The translations under genes were made by a program, and so were the position numbers. This document shows positions 34,016-46,279 of a stretch of DNA of 64,000 nt, in pieces. The notes under the pieces were generated by a model. It worked only from the letters and a program-made list of their open reading frames with translations, ran no database searches and was not told the origin of the DNA. Each line of letters starts with the position of its first letter. The stretch's first letter is position 1. The stretch is from Chinchilla lanigera (lineage: Eukaryota > Chordata > Mammalia > Rodentia > Chinchillidae): assembly GCF_000276665.1 (NCBI RefSeq), contig NW_004955481.1, positions 3,184,132 to 3,248,131 on the forward strand. Direction: 5' to 3'.

Positions 34016-35630
34016 ATCTCCTCTGCACTGGGGGACTCCAGACACAGCTGAGAGAGAGAGAGCCAGAGAATGAGTGAGCGAGTGAGAGAGAATATCATAC
34101 TGGAATCAGACAGTGTGAGCATGCATACTAACTATTGAGATCCTGTAGGCATCTCCCACTAAGCCCCTGCTCTTTGGAAGAGGGGCTATTTCCTCTCCAG
34201 GCAGAGTACTGGAAGGATGGAGGCAGCTGATAGCCCGAGATAAAGAACCTAGAGATTACAGATGCTGGAAATTCCCCACGAGGGCCACTGACCATTGCAC
34301 TCTGAAGCTTGATTAACAAACCCCTCCCGCAGAGTTTAGTTTGCTTATTTATTTCAGTCTCACTCTTAAATATAAACAATCATAGATTACCAGACATTTG
34401 AGGAAAACCTCTAGCATGAAACATGAGACCTAAACACTAAAACAGAAAGAAAGAGGAAAAACAGGAAGAAGAAAACTTCAAGAAATAATTAGCATTAATG
34501 GCCTCAGAGAGAGAGAAAAGATGAAATAGGAACAAGATGCCATAAAAGCAAACTAGGGTGAAATGGATTGGGGTTGGGAGCAGAAACCCTAAGACAGTAT
34601 GGACATATCACCAGTCTTAATTCTATTCTCTTGGTAAAAATCATTAATTTAGAAGATATGATGGGTTAGGAGCTCTGCTACTTAGTACAGCAGATCTTCC
34701 CTATTCCAGGCAGAACCTATAGATATTGTTGATGTAATTTCATGCTAGGAGCAGTCATTAATGAGGAGTCTTAGCTAAAGCTGCTAGAAGGCCAGGTAAA
34801 CTTCGAGCAATAATACATTGCCCCGCTAGGAGACTCCTCTCCTGGCACAAATGGAACATTGCCCCCACAGAGCTCCTCTCCTTTCCCTACCCCTGGAGTT
34901 TAGAATTTTCTAATAATTACATCAGAAAAGAAGAGAAGCTTTGTTATCGGGGTGGCCTATGAATTTTCTCGATTGCTACAGGGACTGTGATAAAAGTTCA
35001 CCAGGGGACTCCTGCTCTGTTAATTGCAGTTATAATTCCTGCCACGTGAGGGCACTACTGGAAAGCAGAAAGTGGTCGGGGACGTTGCAAGCTCAGGCTG
35101 CTCAGGAATCAGCTAGGATAGTTCAAAGTTAAGGCAAGCAGAGAAATAGAAATTTTCATGTGTTTTGAGATAAAGGAGCAGCACATGACAACAGAATAGG
35201 TAGTTCATATAGGCAAACTGGAGGCAGATCCTGGAGAGAGTCTCTTGAGGCATTGGTACAATGCCACAAATGGTACCCCGGCCTTTCCTGTCGCTAGAGA
35301 TTAGCCTACCAACTGCTGAGAGCCAATTCCTGTGCACACCTGCAAGGTGGAAGAAGAGAGGTCTGCTCCTCAATCCTCTGTTCTTATCTGACAGAGGGGC
35401 TGAGGTAGATATTGGTGGATGCCTGAATTCTTGCCCAGGAAGGGGAATATAACTTGGAGAAGATGTAAGGAACCCTGGAAGCAGGTTCTTGGTCAGGGGC
35501 TGACAGGCTGGTGGGGACCAAAGTGGAGCAGGGGCCTTGAGAGAGTATTAATTTGATAAACCGCTCACACACTGGGGATGGTGAATCCGGGCTTCATGGC
35601 AGAGACTAAAAGACTGCTTCAAAAAGAAGA
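34016..35630. other. EFCAB5 intron, unclassified
   Basis: Contains a GA-rich run (34050-34090, 'GAGAGAGAGAGAGCC') and purine-rich sequence to 34.56 kb that resembles an old LINE 5' region. No open frame with plausible splice sites was found. Confidence 0.4.
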
Positions 35631-35635
35631 ACAGC

Positions 35636-35730
35636 GGGCTGGGGATTTAGTTCAGTGGCACACTGCCAGCCTGGCAAGCATGAGGTCCTGAGTTCAATTC
35701 ACAGTACAAAAAAAAAAAAAAAAAAAAAAG
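35636..35730 (+). repeat. ID SINE
   Basis: 'GGGCTGGGGATTTAGTTCAG' to 'GAGTTCAATTCACAGTACA', then a 20-base A run. Confidence 0.9.
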
Positions 35731-35867
35731 AATAGCAACCAGGTGACGCTGGGTATGGGAGTTAAGCAAACCAAGGGCACTGCTGCCAAAAACATTTTCT
35801 TCTGAGCCTTAAGTCCTCCACAAATGGTGGACAAGTATAGGTTGAGTCTATAAAAGTATACAGTGAA

Positions 35868-35998
35868 GCTGGGCACGGTGATGCATGCCTATAATCTCAG
35901 TACTCTTGGAGGCAGAGGGAGGAGGATTTCAAGTTTGAGCCCAGCCTGGACAGCTTAGTAACTTAGCACCTGTCTCAAAATGACAAAAAATGAAATAA
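35868..35998 (+). repeat. B1 SINE, diverged
   Basis: 'GCTGGGCACGGTGATGCATG' head, 'CCTGTCTCAAAATGAC' end. Confidence 0.85.
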
Positions 35999-36032
35999 AA
36001 GTCATCTTAAATACAATTGTCTTCTATTTCTA

Positions 36033-36167
<135 letters not shown>

Positions 36168-36511
36168 CTATGAACAAAGAACAAAAGAAAAGTCACAGAG
36201 TCACTAACAAGTAGAGACACAGTGCCCAGTTCACATGACTACATTCATATACATTTTAAAACAGGTCAAAGCAATCTGTAATGGTAGAAGTCCAGATCAT
36301 GGCTAGCATTGGGATGTGTGAGTTGGGTGGTGGGAGCTTATGGGGAAGGGCACAAAGGCAGGCTCTGGGGATGTCACCAATATTCTAATTGGTTTTTTTA
36401 AAACCTAGGTGCAGGTTACGTGAATATGTTCATTATGTGACAATTCTTTCTTTTGTACACTTATGAACTGTGCCATTGTAATTCATACATGCAAATTTGT
36501 ATAAGCCGTTA

Positions 36512-36865
<354 letters not shown>

Positions 36866-37044
36866 TCACATACATTCTGAGCATATAGGATTCTGAGCAT
36901 AGTCTAGTGAACATTTTTCTTCTTCAGGAAAAAGGATCAGGTCTTATGATTTTAAACAGTCTTAAATTTCTTTGGCAATAAAATCAAAAGAGAGATGGAA
37001 TTACCCCTAGTGCCGTTCATAGGAAAGAAGTTTTAAGAAAAGAC

Positions 37045-37205
37045 AAAAACTTGGGCTTTAGGGTTAGACCTTAGTTTAAATGCACACTCTTTCACTTATC
37101 CTATTTTTTTTTAAATACCCTTTTCCTTTGTGTGAGAATGAGGTTAATCCTTACCTCCCAGGTGAGCTGTGGGAATTAAATGAGATGATGTACTTAAAAC
37201 ATGAT
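37045..37205 (+). repeat. MIR SINE
   Basis: 'GGGTTAGACCTTAGTTTAAA', 'TGTGAGAATGAGGTTAATCC' and 'GGGAATTAAATGAGATGATG' follow the MIR layout. Confidence 0.75.
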
Positions 37206-37253
37206 ATACATAAAAGTGTATGATCTTAGGCTTTATATAGAGTGAAACTCGGG

Positions 37254-37390
37254 AGTTTTCTTCTCTTCCTTCTCTTTTTCCTCTTTGTCCTTCTCCTCTT
37301 CCTCTTTTCCTCTTCTTCTTTTCCTTTATCTTCCTCCCCCTCCTCATCCTGCTCCTGTTCCTCCTTTTCTCCTCCTCCTCTTCCTCCTGA
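37254..37390 (+). repeat. Polypyrimidine (TCC/TTC) tract
   Basis: About 135 bases almost without purines on the plus strand, made of TTC, CTCC and TCCT units. In the EFCAB5 transcript this is a GGA/GAA-rich purine tract. Confidence 0.9.
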
Positions 37391-37397
37391 GACAAAG

Positions 37398-37495
37398 TCT
37401 TTTTTTTTTTTTTTTTCCGGTACCAGGAATCAAACTTACGACCTCGCGCTTGCCAGGCAGGTGCTGTGCCGCTGAGCTAAATCCCCAGCCCCCAA
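37398..37495 (-). repeat. ID SINE
   Basis: Reverse-oriented ID with a T run ('CCGGTACCAGGAATCAAACT' to 'GAGCTAAATCCCCAGCCCCC'). 'AGACAAAGTCTT' on both sides is its target duplication. Confidence 0.93.
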
Positions 37496-37600
37496 GAGAC
37501 AAAGTCTTACTATGTTTCCCAGGTTGGCCTCAGACTCTTGGGTTCAAGTGATCCTTCTACCTTAGCCTCTTGCATAGATGGGACAACAGGTGACTAACAC
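37490..37600 (-). repeat. B1-related fragment, old
   Basis: 'GAGACAAAGTCTTACTATGT' to 'TTGCATAGATGGGACAACAG' is a diverged reverse B1 into which the ID at 37398-37495 was inserted. Confidence 0.65.
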
Positions 37601-37744
37601 AATGCCTCATTTTCCTCTTTCTTATGCTATTCTATGTAATGATTAGAAATTGGCCTGTTTAATCTCAAATAGTGTTACTCTAATTCTATCCACTTCGTTC
37701 TATGCTTTCTTCTTCTTACCTCCCTCTCAAGCTGGTACTGTGCT

Positions 37745-37985
37745 AAGAGTAGCCTAGTAGATACGGAGTCACAAAAACTAGGATCTAATCTTGGCTCTGT
37801 CACTAGCTTGCTGTTGGACCTTGGAAAATCCATTTGACTTTTGGGTTTTAACTCCGTTATCTTTTCTTTTTTGGTACCGGGAATCAAACTCAGGACCTTG
37901 TGCTTGCCAGACAGGCGCTTATGCTGCCGAGCTACATCCCCGGCCCATTAACTCCGTTATCTGTAAGATGAGATTCTGGTTGATT
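37745..37985 (+). repeat. MIR SINE split by an ID element
   Basis: 'ATCTTGGCTCTGTCACTAGC' and 'CTGTAAGATGAGATTCTGG' are MIR parts. They are separated by an ID at 37862-37947. Confidence 0.82.
37862..37947 (-). repeat. ID SINE with 14-bp target duplication
   Basis: Reverse-oriented ID flanked by TTAACTCCGTTATC at 37848-37861 and 37948-37961, an exact match. Confidence 0.95.
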
Positions 37986-38009
37986 AATGCTGTGTAATGC
38001 AAAGTGCCC

Positions 38010-38180
38010 CTAAACCTAGGTTCAAATCCAGTCTTCACCATTTTTTGTTTGCTTTCTCTGAACAGCACTTTCTTTACCTGTGAAATGCGGAATCACCATT
38101 TAGATCATAAGATTATAAGGAGTAAATGAAAGAGCATACTTAAAGTGCTTAAACCATAATAGGGCATTTAATAAAGTTAG
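38010..38180 (+). repeat. MIR SINE, diverged
   Basis: 'GGTTCAAATCCAGTCTTCAC', 'CCTGTGAAATGCGGAATCAC' and 'GGAGTAAATGAAAGAGCA'. Adjacent to the previous MIR. Confidence 0.7.
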
Positions 38181-38413
38181 TTCTATCTTGCCTTTATGAG
38201 TGCTTTCAGTTCCAAAACTGTGTGGTTCTAACCAAGATAATATGATTCCATGTCCTTTGCCTTAGCTTGTAGACCATACTCATGAGGCTAAGACTGCAAG
38301 GGGAATTCTTTTCACATGGAAAGTTCTATATATTGAAATAATTGCTGTTAGAAAGGGAATCCTTCCTCACATTGCCTGTGATTTCTTCCAGACCTATTAA
38401 ACCCATGAACTCA

Positions 38414-38728
<315 letters not shown>

Positions 38729-38739
38729 TCATCCTGTTC

Positions 38740-39010
38740 ACAGTGTTCCAGCAGAACAGAGAATTACTCTCTTTTGCATCCACCTCACTCCCACCACCAA
38801 GCCCTTGTTGCTATTTCATCTGCTTACCATGCTATTGATTTTGATTTTGCATGGCTCTCAGCTCAGCTTAGCTGGATATTTCTCTGCTCAAACATCCTTT
38901 CAGTAGAGAAGCCTTCCTTACCACCCACTCTAAAGTAGCAGTGCCCAAATCAGTCTGCACTTTCATGTCCTGCTTCATTGTCTTTAGCACATAGGTACTT
39001 ATATGGAAGC
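38740..39010 (+). repeat. Old LINE 3' fragment (L2-like)
   Basis: 'AGAAGCCTTCCTTACCACCC' and 'TTTCATGTCCTGCTTCATTG' resemble an ancient mammalian LINE end. The subfamily is uncertain. Confidence 0.4.
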
Positions 39011-39044
39011 ATTTTTCCTTTGCTTATTGCCCAATCAATATTTG

Positions 39045-39540
39045 TTGTTGAATACCAGAAGGAATAAGGAGTGTGTTAGGTCAGGTTCCCTGAAGCAGAG
39101 CCTGTCAAGGATGATTACGCAAGTAATCGAATGAGGATGTGTTCTTTGGAGAAACCTAAGAGGGACTGAGGGAAGCAGGGAAAGGGGAGAAGCTAAGTAG
39201 GAATGTAATTTCAGGTGAAGCTTAGCCTCCATCTGAACCTAATGGGGAGATCTGGGAGGTCCACTGTCCTGCTGTGAGTAAGGGGACGGGTCGTTTTCAT
39301 CCTTGTATTAGTTAATCCTTATATTAGTTAATTATTGGCTGTAAGCTGCTTTGATCTGTGGTGCCAGTCCTGGGGTAGAAGAGCGTTCACTGTAACTCTA
39401 AGGTACCTCTGGGGAGGAGCACCAAGTCCTTAAGGGCACACCTTCAAAGAAAGTTACAGTATGACGTATTACCTGCAGCAGTACCGACAGCAGCTGACAA
39501 AAGGCATGTTAGGGATCTGGGCAGGGCTTCTACACCATTT
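39045..39540. other. Unclassified, GC-richer stretch
   Basis: Contains 'GGTTCCCTGAAGCAGAGCCT', a string I associate with an old LTR-type repeat. 'TTAGTTAATCCTTATATTAG' near 39306 is an internal repeat. No coding evidence. Confidence 0.35.
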
Positions 39541-39639
39541 GCTTTCATCAGACACTGAGATTTTAGTGCAAATGTAGTGCCTGCTTCTCTCTCTAGTGAG
39601 GCATAGACACATCTCTTTTTATTTTTTCCCCATATATTG

Positions 39640-40770
39640 ATACAGGGATGCTACTCCTTTAATCTTTGACAAAGAACCCAAATACCTTCATTGGAAGAAA
39701 GATGGTCTCTCTAAGAAATGGTTCTGGAAAAACTGGCTTTCCATATGCTGAAGATTGAACCTACAGCCATATCTCTCACTATACAGTAAACTAAAATGAA
39801 AAGATGTTCAACATTGCTGGTCGGGGCTGGGGATTTAGCTCAGCGGCAAAAGCGCCTGCCTGGCAAGCGCAAGGTCGTGAGTTCGGTTCCCGGTACCGGA
39901 GAAAAACCAAAAAAAAAAAAAAAAACAACAAAACATTGCTGGTCATTACAGAAATGCAAATTAAAACAACATCCGATTCCATGTCACTCCAGCAGAAATG
40001 GCTATCATCATGAAATTAACCAATAAGAGAGGCTGGTAAGGCTGTGGGGAAAAAGGAACACCTCTCCATTGTTGATGGGAGTGTAAACTGGTACAGCCAC
40101 TAAGGAAATCAGTATGAAGATCCCTCAACAAACTAAAACTGGGTTCCATTTGACCCAGCTATTTCCCTTCTAGGTATCTCCCTCAAAGAGTTAAAGTCAT
40201 CATATCACGGTGATACATGTGTACCTATGTTTATAGCAGCATAACTTATAATAGCTAAATCTTGGAAACAGCTCACAGGCTCACCAGCAGATGAATGGAT
40301 AATGAGAATGTGCCATTTATATAAAATGAGGTATTACTCTGCCATAAGGATAAACTTGAGACTTTTTTTAGGTAAATGGATGCATCTTGAGAACATAATC
40401 TTAAGTGAAATAAATCAGACACACAAGTTTAAATATCACACTATTTCTCTTGTGTGAGAAACCCAGAGTGTAAATAAGGGGCAAAACTGAGGATGAATAA
40501 CAGAAATTAGGAGAAACATGTTCAAATGGAAAGGGGTACGAGGGAGGGGGGAGAAAAAAAGGAAGGGAAAGGGATTTAAAAAAAGAATGGAAGGAAGAAA
40601 TGGAAGTAGAGCTTTTGTAAATGGGGAAGGGAAGAAGGTTGAAGGGAGGGGAAGGGAATGGGAAAAATAATTAAGATATATTAGGTACAGTACACATTCC
40701 CCATGATGAATATGATCATTATGTATGTCAAATGTGTACTAATAATTAGTTATTTAAAAATACTAGTGCT
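39640..40770 (+). mobile_element. L1 3' end, split by an ID
   Basis: ORF2 terminus text ('GGCTTTCCATATGCTGAAG', 'AAATGGCTATCATCATGAAA') and a purine-rich 3' UTR (40.5-40.66 kb). Internally deleted and interrupted by the ID at 39823-39930. Confidence 0.85.
39823..39930 (+). repeat. ID SINE, young copy
   Basis: 'GGGCTGGGGATTTAGCTCAG', 'AAAGCGCCTGCCTGGCAAGC' and 'TCGTGAGTTCGGTTCCCGGT', then 'ACCGGAGAAAAACC' and an A tail. It is flanked by AACATTGCTGGTC (39810-39822 and 39931-39943), identical on both sides. Box A and box B look intact. Confidence 0.95.
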
Positions 40771-40784
40771 AACCAGCTATACAT

Positions 40785-40890
40785 GGTGGTATATGCCTAT
40801 AACCCCTGATATTTGGGAGGTTGAGGCAAGGGGATCCCAAGTTTGGAGCCAGTGAGGGCATCTTAGTGAGACTCTGTCTCAAAATAAAAA
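40785..40890 (+). repeat. B1 SINE, old
   Basis: 'CATGGTGGTATATGCCTATA' to 'GACTCTGTCTCAAAATAAA'. Confidence 0.8.
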
Positions 40891-40896
40891 TTAAAA

Positions 40897-40985
40897 GGGC
40901 TGGGGATATAGCTCAATGGTTGATTACTTGCCTAACATTTGTGAAGCCCTAAGTCAATCTGCATCACTGCCACCACCAAAAGCAA
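40897..40985 (+). repeat. ID-like SINE, old variant
   Basis: 'GGGCTGGGGATATAGCTCAA', then 'TTGCCTAACATTTGTGAAGC', a form of the tRNA-derived SINE that differs from the young ID copies. Confidence 0.7.
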
Positions 40986-41285
40986 ACAAATAAACAAGTA
41001 AACAATGAGTGCTTCACCTAGCCTCATAAAGCACATTTACAATTCAGAATACCAATCATGTAATGACAGCTAAGACTCTGTCTTTCTTCTGGTATTCCCA
41101 CCCTTTCCTGCTGTTGAGCTACCACTTTATATATTTATGACAACCATAGTTATGATGTATCATACTAAATTTTCCAGGCATAATAATAATAAAGCTTATC
41201 AGCGGAATTCTTCCAAAGCATCTGCTCTAAATCACACACAGGAATCCAGAGTTCTGGGTATTATAAGGACTCCACTAAAATTCTT

Positions 41286-41960
41286 TTTTTTTTAATTTTA
41301 ATTTTTATTATTACATGTTTGCAGTACATATCCAGTAAAACCCTTGACTAGCACAAGGAATACCTATGTAGAACACAGCTTGAGACAGAATGAATAGTCT
41401 AGTATGAGGCTAAATTAGAATTTAATAACATGTGTACTTACGTGTCAAATTAGCCTACTAGTCTGAGTAGCTAATGCCCACTCAGGTATGTGGACCCTCC
41501 AACAGAGCAGTCAGTCCCGTATACAAGACATATGTTCTCAGTTAAGATCTGTTCAATTTAGTAGAATCCCCTGTCTTCCACAGGTGACAGCCCTTCTAAG
41601 TATTTTAAAGCTGGGTCTTACGGAATATAATATTATCTACTTTATCCTTCTCTTTTCCTCTGCTCAACTTCTTTAAATAAAAAATAAATGCTCACAGGCT
41701 ACTTAACATTTCCTGTTGAGCTTTGGTAAGTGATATGGAAGGATTATTCCTAGTCACATTAGGGTTTTGTTGAATTAACTGTTTACAAGAAATTCATAGG
41801 AAATAAAACACTGTCATATCTCCAAATGTGCAATTTTTTTCTTTTCTTTCTTCATCCTTCCTTCCCTCCCTTTTTCCTTTCTTCCTTAAGGTAGTACTAG
41901 GGATTTAATTAAGGTGCACTATATCAGTGAACTATGTCTCCAACATCCTCAGCCCCTCTT
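41286..41960. other. EFCAB5 intron, unclassified
   Basis: AT-rich, with 'TTTTAATTTTAATTTTTATT' near 41287 that resembles an L1 end. TCCC-rich run at 41852-41882. No gene evidence. Confidence 0.4.
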
Positions 41961-42080
41961 ATATGTTTTGTTTTGAGACAGAGTCTCAGTAAGTTGCCTA
42001 GGCAGTCTTGGAACATGTGATTCTTCTGCCTCAGCCTCCAAAACAGCAGGGATTACAGGTCTGTACAACCACACCCAGGT
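41960..42080 (-). repeat. B1-related SINE, old
   Basis: Reverse-oriented 'GAGACAGAGTCTCAGTAAGT' to 'ACAGGTCTGTACAACCACAC'. Confidence 0.78.
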
Positions 42081-42216
42081 TAAAAAACCATACTTTTAAT
42101 ATAAAATCCCTATGAAATTTGTTTTAAAAAGGGCCTTAGGGAAAAGGAGGTAATATGTCTAGGCAATGTTCTATAAGAATTTTTCTTTAAAAGCCAATCA
42201 GATGGAGAACAGATCA

Positions 42217-42591
<375 letters not shown>

Positions 42592-42784
42592 TTAAAGGAC
42601 TTCTAGCTTTAAGAACAGTGATATTTTACTTATTCAGTACCATGAGGGCAAAAAATGTTCTATAAGAGAAAATTTTTAAAAGAATAGGATTTTTTAAAAA
42701 ATGCATAACCTTTTCTTTAAGTACTGGAGACTGAAGTCAGGGCCTTCAAACTGGGCTACATCCTCAACTCCTTTTGATTTTTAT

Positions 42785-42897
42785 TTAATTTTTAAAATTT
42801 TGGGACAGGGTCTTACTAAGTCACTGAGCTATCCACATTGGCCTCAAACTTGTAATTCTACTGCTTCAGCCTCCCAGAATACTGGTATTACAGTGTG
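42785..42897 (-). repeat. B1-related SINE, old
   Basis: 'GGGACAGGGTCTTACTAAGT' to 'ATACTGGTATTACAG', reverse-oriented, diverged. Confidence 0.75.
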
Positions 42898-42909
42898 TTT
42901 ATAGTTTTT

Positions 42910-43610
42910 CTAATGTTAAAAGTGCATTTAGAATATTGAGAAAATATGGAAATGCCCAAAGAAAATCAATGCAAAAAGAAAATTCTTCAATGAGTCCTTT
43001 GTCCCTACCACTACTTCACCAATGCTGTTCTTGTCAAGATTACGAGTGATTCATTTTCAAATCATTGGTCAAGTCCTAGTCCCCATCTTCATCTACTGCT
43101 TGGTACAAGTTCATTCAATGAATTACTACCTTCTTGAAATAATTTTCTTCTGTTGCCTTGTAGGACACCATTCTTTCCTGGTTCTCACTAAACATTCCTT
43201 ATGATTCTTGTTTCTGATTTATCTCCCTCATGTCTATAGGTTTTCAACCTGTAGGTCATAACCTACTTGTAGATTCTGAAAATATTTTAAAGAATCTTGA
43301 TCAACTTTTTGTAGGCACCAGCTTATAAGAAAGTAGTATTATTATATTCTGTAAAATACACTAAACTTTAGGAAGGCAAATTCAGTTAGGAGAAATAAGG
43401 TGGCGTATTTATGAACCCTCTTTAAAAAATAAAATTTGGAATAAAAGAGAAACTAGGATAAGAGGATCCATTGAGGGTGTGTGCTGAATGTTGCTTGGAA
43501 GTTGAGTAACTACTTTGTAGGGTAAAACTTTCTTTTGTCTCTCCACTCCACGACCACAGGTGTTCTGCCAAGCTCTTTAGATGAAAAATGTTTTCAACAT
43601 TATATTTAGT
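42910..43610. other. EFCAB5 intron, nothing recognised
   Basis: AT-rich sequence. A short hAT-like string 'GGTTTTCAACCTGTAGGTCA' near 43240 may be a MER5/hAT remnant. Confidence 0.35.
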
Positions 43611-43617
43611 AGCTTAG

Positions 43618-43965
43618 TCGGATGTATGTTGCCAAACAGAATACCACATATTGGGTAACTTATAAAAGAATAAATTTAGCTTTTCATGGTTCTAGAGGTT
43701 AGGAAGTCCAATATCAAGTTGCTGGCTTCCTGCAAAGGCCTTGTTGCTGCATGGCCTCATGGTGGAAGGGAAAATGATAGACGAGGGCTAGCAATCAAAT
43801 TTGCAGACCCCAGTTGCTTTGTAACCAGTGTTAATTCATTTATGAAACTGGTGCTCTCTCGTGACCTAAATACTTCCTATTGGGCCTTACCTCCCTGAAG
43901 TGTTGCTTTGGGGATTAAGTTTTCAGCACGAGCTTTTTGGGGGACACATTCAAACCACAGCATTT
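43618..43965 (-). repeat. MST-type MaLR solo LTR
   Basis: On the minus strand it begins with TGCTGTGGTTTGAATGTGTC, has 'ACTTAATCCCCAAAGCAACA', 'AGGCCCAATAGGAAGTATTT' and an end resembling 'TTACCCAATATGTGGTATTC'. These are the blocks of an MST LTR, a mammalian MaLR. No internal part is present. Confidence 0.82.
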
Positions 43966-43989
43966 GGAAAACTGTTAAGATTATCCTGC

Positions 43990-44138
43990 ATTGGCTGGGT
44001 GTGGTGGTGCACATCTGTAATCCCAGCACACAGGAGGCTGAGGCAGGAGGACTGCTGCTAGTTCAAGGTCAGTCTAGGCTACATAGTGAGTTCAAAGCCA
44101 GCCTGGACTACATAGCTAGACCCTGTCTCAAAAAACCA
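43990..44138 (+). repeat. B1 SINE
   Basis: Full B1 with the internal duplication ('CATAGTGAGTTCAAAGCCAG') and 'CCCTGTCTCAAAAAACC'. Confidence 0.92.
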
Positions 44139-44226
44139 ATCCCCACCACCAGAAGTATTAACCTGCATTGACAACTCGGTTTCTAGCTTCTTTCTGAATT
44201 TCTTCCATGGTTTTCTATTTAGTATA

Positions 44227-44970
44227 TGGTGATCCCTCACCTATCGCGGGAGTTATGTTCCAGAGATCCCCGCGATAGGTGAAAATCCGCGAAGCAGCTG
44301 TATTATATTTTTTTCATTATTTATATATATTTTAAGGCTTTATAAACCATTCCCACACTCCTATAAACCTTTCCCACTCTCTTATTAACTTTTCCCACAC
44401 TCTTATAAACACTTAATATACTCTTAAACATTTTAAACCTACGTAATTTTAACAACATGTAAAATTTTATATGGGTATTTGATGTGAAGTGGACAAGGAG
44501 AGATGCTAACATATGCGCACAATGCAGGAGAGTAAACAGACCAGTGCTACCGTTACTGAGCCAATCAGCACCCAGGATATAGAACACAGTGCTGTGGTTG
44601 GTTGCCTTTCATTCCATCAGCCAATAGTGTGTTGTGTACAATCTCATGTTAGCAAACTTGCACAAATGGTAGTGGTATACTGCATTTCCATTGTGTACAG
44701 TATGGTATTCATCTGCTGATGAAATGAATACTGTATTTTATTTCAATTTAATGTTCTTTTAATGTTTGAATTAACATTTTTATATTTTTATATTGTTTTA
44801 AAATTCTTAGGCAAAAATAATTAAAATCATAAATATTATATAAATACCTATATACCACAAAATTCTGCGATATAGTGAAAACTCTGCAATACAGAATTAG
44901 ATGTTTTTTTAAAAACCTGTGGTACAGTGAAGCCGCAATAAGTGAACCACGATATAGCAAGGGACGACTA
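44227..44970. mobile_element. Tigger-like DNA transposon, non-autonomous
   Basis: The left terminus 'GTGATCCCTCACCTATCGCG' and the reverse complement of the right end ('GTCGTCCCTTGCTATATCG') are imperfect inverted repeats with TA on both sides (44225-44226, 44971-44972). The 744-bp element carries the 'GCGGG...CCCCGCGATAGGTGA' subterminal repeat typical of Tigger elements. There is no transposase frame. Confidence 0.82.
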
Positions 44971-44989
44971 TATCCCCACCCCATCTATC

Positions 44990-45025
44990 TATTATCTCTC
45001 TCACTCTCTCTCTCTTTCTCTCTCT
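44990..45025 (+). repeat. CT dinucleotide-rich repeat
   Basis: A (TC)n run with a few interruptions, followed by a B1-related fragment. Confidence 0.8.
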
Positions 45026-45027
45026 AC

Positions 45028-45152
45028 CTATCTATGAAGCAGGGTTTCAGTAAGTCTCTAAGTTGCCCATAATGGGTTCAAATATGAACTTGTCCTTCTT
45101 CACCCTCCCACAGTGCTAGAATTACAGGCATGCCCCACCATGCCCAGCCAAA
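45028..45152 (-). repeat. B1-related SINE, old
   Basis: 'GAAGCAGGGTTTCAGTAAGT' to 'AGGCATGCCCCACCATGCCC', reverse-oriented. Confidence 0.78.
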
Positions 45153-46275
45153 TAGTTTTAAAAATCTCACCCTGGCTGTGTTTCTAGGTTTAAATCTTTA
45201 GCCAGAACCAGACATTTCCTTTCCTGCTTTTCTCTCCAAAATTGTATAAATTGGCCACTCTTGCTGTTAGAGCAGAAGCAAATGAAAGACTCATAATAAT
45301 ATGCGAATACTATGCTTAAAGATAAGCTTATTTTTCATTATTTTAGTTAGACCAAAAATCTATAAATTAAGCAAGCCCCTCAGTGATTACCCAGTAGTAA
45401 GATAAGTACTCTTAGTTAAAATTTCATAAGAAAACTTTTCAGCAAAATGCTCCAATTATACTCTTCTCCCCAATTTTTTTCTGTGACTCACTTATTTTTC
45501 CCCTTACCTTTCTAATGTCTATCCATTCTCTTCTTTCTTATTATACATTGTATAACTCCTTTGCTTCAGCTTTTAATCTTTTGCTTTTCAATTTTTTAAA
45601 AAAAGAATTAAATAGAATGACAATATTAGAAAACACCACATGTAGTAAAACTAGGTTTACTACGTGTGTTATTGTTTTGTGAAACTTTTTGTGTGTGTGA
45701 GTGGGTGGGTATGTGTGTGTTTAGGAGCTCATGATATGAAATATTTTTCATGTTGGGGGTCACAGTCAATACAATTTTGAGTCACAGTGGCTCCAAACAC
45801 TTTGAGAGCCTCAGAACTCAATCCTCAACATTTTTCTTTTCTATCCGCAGTCATCCCTTTGCTCATTCCATCCATTCTCATGGTCTTATTCTTTGTTATT
45901 CATATTTATTATGGAGATATATATAATAAAACTATCTTTTTAAACATTCATAGGGGTACAGTTCCATAGGATTGAAAACATTCACAATGTTATTTAGCCC
46001 TGCCTGGATTTCTCTCCTCTCAGCTCATATACCCAACTGCCTAGTCAGTATCTCCACCTAGATGTCCATCTTCAAATTACAGTCTTAAAATCCTTTTCTA
46101 ATTTAGTAGTAAAAAGTTACCTTGCAATTTGTATTTGTTTTTTTTTGAGAATAATCAAGTATTTTTTCACATTTACAGACATTTTATATGAGGTTTTTTA
46201 TGTTTAAAATAAACATGTTCTATGCTTATTTTCCTTTCTGATTAAAAAATCTCTTTGTAGATTAAAGAGGATTTC
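45153..46275. other. EFCAB5 intron, nothing firm
   Basis: AT-rich. A GT-rich microsatellite lies at about 45691-45722. The end (46.13-46.26 kb) may be old L1 3' UTR. No coding evidence. Confidence 0.4.
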
Positions 46276-46279
46276 AGAA

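Noticed and set aside
37144..37551. Frames rich in Glu/Lys/Arg or Phe/Ser
   Set aside because: They are translations of the polypyrimidine/polypurine tract and an ID element.
39836..39900. tRNA gene (tRNA-Ala-like box A and box B)
   Set aside because: The tRNA-like part is the head of an ID SINE with a target duplication and A tail. It cannot fold into a full cloverleaf in the expected length.
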